DNA from: Pigoraptor vietnamica
Taxonomy: Eukaryota; Opisthokonta; Filasterea
Direction: 5' to 3'
Assembly: GCA_943704525.1 (NCBI GenBank)
Contig: CALSCQ010001502.1
Coordinates: 1 to 12,687 of the forward strand
DNA: 12,687 bases
Below the pieces are notes generated by a model. The model was not told the DNA's origin. It worked only from the letters and a program-made list of their open reading frames with translations, and made no database searches. The translations under genes and the position numbers were made by a program. Below, in pieces: positions 9,673-12,687 of this stretch; position 1 is the stretch's first letter, and each line of letters starts with the position of its first letter.

Positions 9673-9726
9673 CACGTGACATCACATGCCATCACGTGTG
9701 CAATTTGATCACGTGATAATCACGTG
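9673..9726. promoter_or_regulatory. Cluster of CACGTG palindromes (candidate bHLH/Cbf1-type sites)
   Basis: CACGTG occurs at 9673, 9693, 9710 and 9721, with a one-base variant CACATG at 9683. Start-to-start spacing is 10, 10, 17 and 11 bp. The array is about 170-225 bp upstream of the eL42 ATG and about 300-350 bp upstream of the CFAP96 ATG. CACGTG is the core E-box bound by bHLH proteins; a role for eL42 is inferred from position only. Confidence 0.55.
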
Positions 9727-9838
9727 CGTCTATGAGTCTGCCACCCCGGATGGCCATTTGCCCATTGCACCCCTTGTGCTCTCCACAGCCGAGGGGCGAG
9801 TTGCGTCGGTTGGTTTGAAAGTGCGGCCTTCTGCAATC

Positions 9839-9869
9839 GCTCTCTTTCTCTCTTTTCTTCCCGTCTTGG
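9839..9869 (+). promoter_or_regulatory. Pyrimidine tract upstream of eL42, possible 5' TOP-like leader
   Basis: A run dominated by C and T (GCTCTCTTTCTCTCTTTTCT and onward) ends about 25-30 bp before the eL42 start codon. Ribosomal-protein mRNAs of many eukaryotes begin in or near such tracts. The transcription start is not visible, so this may be promoter rather than leader. Confidence 0.45.
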
Positions 9870-9896
9870 TTCTGCCGCGGAGGGCATCCATTGAAA

Positions 9897-11268
9897 ATGG
9901 TGGGTTGCACTGCGATGCGCGCGTGGGATGGGTCGATGGGGATGGCGGATGGAGGCAAAGTGGCAGGCTGCGTGTGCCTAGTGAGCGCGGATGTGGCGCT
10001 GGCAAGAGGGAGTCGTTCGTATGCACTTTTACGTGTCACACTTCTCTGTCGCATGTTCTGTTTGTGTGCGATGTTTTGTGCATCGCCGTTGTTGTCGGTT
10101 GTTCGTTGAGGCGAATTGATTTGTGCGTGTGTGTGAAATGTGTGCGCACAGGCCATGTTCTGTGGTTACACGCGGCTGTTGGGCTGTTGGGTTGCGTATA
10201 TTTGACAACGAGGGATAAGGAGTGCGCACGTCAATGATGATGCAATGGTCGTGAAGGCGGTGGCATTATATCTTGTCTTGCCTTTAGCGATTGCGATGCA
10301 ATGTCTCCTTTAATCTTCTTGCGTGTGTGCGAGTGTACGTTCGATCGCCTCTCTGACGCGCCAATTCTGCGTTTGTTGCTGCTTCAGGTGAACGTCCCCA
10401 AGACGCGCAACACGTACTGCAAGGGCAAGAAGTGCCACAAGCACACGCTCCACAAGGTGTCGCAGTACAAGACGGGCAAGGCCTCGCTCTTCGCCCAGGG
10501 CAAGCGCCGCTACGACCGGTGCGTGAAGCTGTCACGTGGTCCCATACTTTTCTTTGGTCGTGGTCCCATTTTTTCTTTCCAATCTGTCTCTCGCTGCTCA
10601 TCGTCGTTCTTGTTGTGTGGGTTGGCCTTGGCAGTGACAGCATCTGAGCGAGTGTGTGCGTGTGCGTGCGTGTGTGTGCGTGCGTGTCTGTGCGTGTCTG
10701 TGTGTGACGAGTGCGAAGATTTGTTGGAGGCTCCCTTGCGAGTTGTGTGCATTCCGTCCGTTTGCGTGGGCAATTCTGGCCGCTTGTCGCCACGTCGTCA
10801 TGATTGTTCGGTCGCTGAGCTGTTTTTTGCGTGTGCGTGCGTGCGTACGTGCGTGCGCAGGAAGCAGTCTGGCTTCGGTGGCCAGACGAAGCCCGTGTTC
10901 CACAAGAAGGCCAAGACGACCAAGAAGATTGTGCTCCGCCTCGAGTGCACCGAGTGCAAGTACAAGCACCAGCTCGCCCTCAAGCGCTGCAAGCACTTTG
11001 AGCTCGGCGGCGAGAAGAAGCGCAAGGTGTGTGTGTGTGTGTGCGCGCACGCGCGCGTGTGTGTGCACGTGCCTCTGTGGGATTGCAGTCACGCACACAG
11101 CACACTAGCAAGAGAGACATGGGCGTTTGTCTTGTAGGACTCATTGAGGAAACGCACGCACGCTTGCTCATACGCCCGTCATCCTCCCCGCGGTACGATC
11201 GCACTGGTCTTTGTGTCCGTGGCTCACTCTCGTTCAATCTTTCTCTACAGGGCGGCCCCGTCTTCTAA
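9897..11268 (+). CDS. eL42: 60S ribosomal protein eL42 (L44e / RPL36A family)
   Basis: Exons 9897-9899 (ATG alone), 10388-10518, 10861-11026 and 11251-11268 join to 105 residues, the usual family length. It is a zinc-binding large-subunit protein near the E site. The four zinc ligands are C12, C17, C74 and C77. Other hallmarks are [20 protein letters not shown], the GGQTK motif at 51-55, and [15 protein letters not shown]. Pro56 is the residue associated with cycloheximide sensitivity (resistant forms carry Gln). Lys40 and Lys55, methylated in yeast, are kept. The C-terminus is GGPVF. An intron directly after the start codon explains why no long frame begins at this ATG: exon 2 opens with GTG AAC GTC CCC, and the MVNVP N-terminus is conserved. 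Introns are 488, 342 and 224 bp; the latter two carry TG-rich tracts. Confidence 0.95.
9900..10387 (+). other. eL42 intron 1, follows initiator codon
   Basis: This 488-bp intron has donor GTGGGT directly after ATG and acceptor TGCTTCAG ending at 10387. It is moderately T/G-rich. I checked it for snoRNA boxes and open frames and found nothing convincing. Confidence 0.85.
10651..10706. repeat. TG-rich tract in eL42 intron 2
   Basis: An imperfect TG/CG dinucleotide tract lies in the middle of the 342-bp intron 10519-10860. A second, shorter TG/CG tract runs into the acceptor GTGCGCAG ending at 10860. Confidence 0.85.
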
Positions 11269-11507
11269 ACGACGAGCGCAGAGAGCGTGCGCGTCGCGTG
11301 TGCAGTGCGGGTGCCCTCTGGACGCACGTGTCAATAGAAACCCTGTTCTCAGACGAACTGTGTGCGTGCGCACGTGTGTGCTTGGTGCCTGGGCACGAAT
11401 TTTGCAATTCTGTGCTGGTCGGGAGATGTGGATGTGGTGGGGAGAACTAGTGTGTTGCATCTTGCGTAGAGTGCACACTGCAGGTGCGTCTGTGTGTGTT
11501 GATGCCA

Positions 11508-11544
<37 letters not shown>

Positions 11545-11756
11545 CGTGCACGTCTACTGTCTTCTGGCCAGTCAATCGCGAGGACCGTAGTGCGATATCA
11601 GTGTATGAAAACGGAGAAAGGGACAGACGCAACTTCAGAGCAAAGGGGTGGCATGGTCACGACGCGCCACCCCAAAATAGACGGCGCAGACGCAGAGAGA
11701 CAGCAAAACGCAGGCGCGGACGCACGCGTGCGGTCGATGGCGCTACGTCGTGCGCT
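11269..11756. other. Convergent 3' intergenic region, eL42/PDE, with (GT)16
   Basis: 488 bp lie between convergent stop codons. The only clear structure is a perfect (GT)16 run at 11511-11542. No AATAAA signal is obvious for either gene, and I see no gene in this stretch. Confidence 0.6.
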
Positions 11757-12613
11757 TCATTTTTTCATCTTGACCGACTCTGTTTTGGAGTATTGGGACG
11801 TGTCGACGAGCACGGGGAGGCTGTCGCGCATGCCGACGAGTGCCTTGGCCATCTTCTGCGCGCGCTCGTCCTTGAACTCGTAGCTCGAGAGGGCCTGTCG
11901 CAGCTTCTCTTGGTCGTTGGCGAGTTCTCGCCAGTGCTGTTTGTTGGCCTCGGCCTGCATGGAAGAGGATTGTCAGACGCGGTTGAGATCAACTGATGGC
12001 AACGCGAGGGTGGCGAAGAAAAGAAGCAGGAGAGGGAACACTGTGTGCGCATGTTAGAGGCTACAAGTGCGCGCACACACGCATGTTAGAAGGGCTACAA
12101 GTGCGCGCACACACGCAGACAGGACTCACCAGCTCCACCATCTGCACTGTGTTCGGCAGAAGCTTCGAGAGGAGGTGCATTGCCGGCAGCGCAATGTTGT
12201 CGAGGAAGTCGACCTGCGCACAGAGAGGACAGTCGGGAATTAGAGCCGCAAGCGCAAGTGCCCTGTTGGGCGCTCACCCACATGTACACAGAACTCGGGC
12301 ACATACGGATGCACGCCTCCACAAACACCAACGCCGAGCGTTCGAACAACGTGCACCCACACGCACGCCCGCATGCCTCGCACGCACCTGCATCGCGGCC
12401 ATCTTGTCTCTGTTTTGTCGATCCATCAGCGGAAGGGGCGTGAGGCCGAGCTCCTTCTCGACGTCCCCCTGGCAGAAGAACTCGGTCATGACGTTGACGC
12501 AGCCGGGGAAGCTCATGTCCCACGGCTTGGCGTTGAGCGAGAGGTCGCACACCGTCATCAGCAGCGCACGCAGGAGCTCTCGTGCGCGCGGCATCTTCTC
12601 GAAATCAATGCCA
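11757..12613 (-). CDS. Class I 3',5'-cyclic-nucleotide phosphodiesterase, C-terminal part (5' exons beyond window)
   Basis: Three exons (minus): 12613-12388, 12213-12130, 11954-11757, giving the last 168 residues. The enzyme hydrolyses cAMP and/or cGMP. The segment LLMTVCDLSLNAKPW holds the Asp that completes the metal site. MTEFFCQGDVEKELGLTPLP followed by LMDR is the conserved C-terminal catalytic block. AAMQ at the end of the first exon supplies the invariant purine-binding Gln, and VDFLD in the next exon supplies the clamp Phe. NKQHWRELANDQEKL matches the end of PDE2/5/6/11-like catalytic domains. A Lys-rich tail ends in SVKMKK; there is no CaaX box. The exon at 12613 is preceded by a CGCGCAG acceptor and a TG-rich intron running to the edge, so the HD-motif half and any GAF or other regulatory domain lie outside. 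Nucleotide preference cannot be assigned. Confidence 0.92.
12049..12114. repeat. Tandem duplication (about 32-34 bp, 2 copies) in PDE intron
   Basis: Two adjacent copies of a unit starting GCATGTTAGA and ending GTGCGCGCACACAC lie at 12049-12080 and 12081-12114; the second has a 2-base insertion. Both are within the last PDE intron (12129-11955) and outside its splice sites. Confidence 0.9.
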
Positions 12614-12633
12614 CTGCGCGCGTTTGTTTTGGC

Positions 12634-12687
12634 GTGTGTGTGCGTGCGTGCGTGTGTGTGTGTGTGTGTGTGGTGGTGGTGGGGGGG
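12634..12687. repeat. (TG)n, then (TGG)n, then G-run at window end in PDE intron
   Basis: A TG/CG tract changes to GGT triplets and then a run of seven G at the window edge. It lies in the intron upstream of the first visible PDE exon. On the sense strand it is C/CA-rich and could act as part of the pyrimidine-rich acceptor region. Confidence 0.9.

Larger units (their letters stand above)
9377..9896. promoter_or_regulatory. Divergent promoter region between CFAP96 (-) and eL42 (+)
   Basis: These 520 bp separate two divergent start codons. Contents: a (GA)n tract at about 9407-9430, which is CT-rich on the CFAP96 sense strand and lies about 30 bp before its ATG; a short GT run at 9600-9614; an AT-rich CTAAAAATAG at 9641-9650; a CACGTG cluster at 9673-9726; and a pyrimidine-rich tract at about 9839-9869 before the eL42 ATG. 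The direction of each promoter cannot be resolved without transcript ends. Confidence 0.65.

Noticed and set aside
10233-10356. Possible C/D-box snoRNA in eL42 intron 1 (ATGATGA near 10235, CTGA near 10352)
   Set aside because: The flanks do not form a terminal stem and no clear C'/D' pair is seen; the short boxes are expected by chance in this composition.
10301-11137. A 278-codon plus-strand frame containing eL42 sequence
   Set aside because: It reads through two eL42 introns; the conserved protein is recovered only by splicing at 10518/10861 and 11026/11251.

Overview
The window is nuclear DNA of a flagellated, intron-rich unicellular eukaryote. Evidence: five spliced genes on alternating strands, 25 inspectable GT-AG donors, a cilia/flagella-associated protein (CFAP96), a eukaryotic ribosomal protein (eL42), a class I cyclic-nucleotide phosphodiesterase and a receptor kinase. 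Long CA/TG dinucleotide tracts fill introns and intergenic DNA. I cannot name the species; an amoeboflagellate or similar free-living protist would fit, but that is inference.

Layout. (1) 116-4731, minus: an 11-exon (3'-incomplete) receptor kinase with signal peptide, an ectodomain resembling bacterial OpuAC-type solute-binding proteins, one transmembrane helix, and a TKL/Raf-like kinase domain interrupted by a roughly 235-residue low-complexity insert; its C-lobe lies left of base 1. (2) 4732-5120: divergent promoter region. (3) 5121-7159, plus: a 5-exon CoA-transferase/acetyl-CoA hydrolase (459 aa) with a probable mitochondrial or hydrogenosomal presequence. (4) 7160-7647: convergent 3' region. 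(5) 7648-9376, minus: complete 6-exon CFAP96 (300 aa). (6) 9377-9896: divergent promoter region with a dense CACGTG cluster. (7) 9897-11268, plus: complete 4-exon eL42 (105 aa), whose first exon codes only for the initiator Met. (8) 11269-11756: convergent 3' region. (9) 11757-12613, minus: the last three exons of a cyclic-nucleotide phosphodiesterase, whose 5' part lies beyond the right edge.

The exon models were built by hand. Reading frames close across every junction, and the spliced proteins match family motifs; one acceptor (kinase exon 4) is uncertain. The genes do not form an operon or pathway. Signalling (receptor kinase, PDE), energy metabolism (CoA-transferase), cilium (CFAP96) and ribosome (eL42) genes simply lie side by side, in two divergent pairs (kinase/CoA-transferase, CFAP96/eL42) and two convergent pairs.

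The most notable items are the OpuAC-like receptor kinase with its kinase-domain insert, a GTGNGT-type 5' splice-site consensus, a 19-bp tandem array that copies an exon-intron junction, a stop-free in-frame intron, and a helically spaced CACGTG array upstream of eL42.
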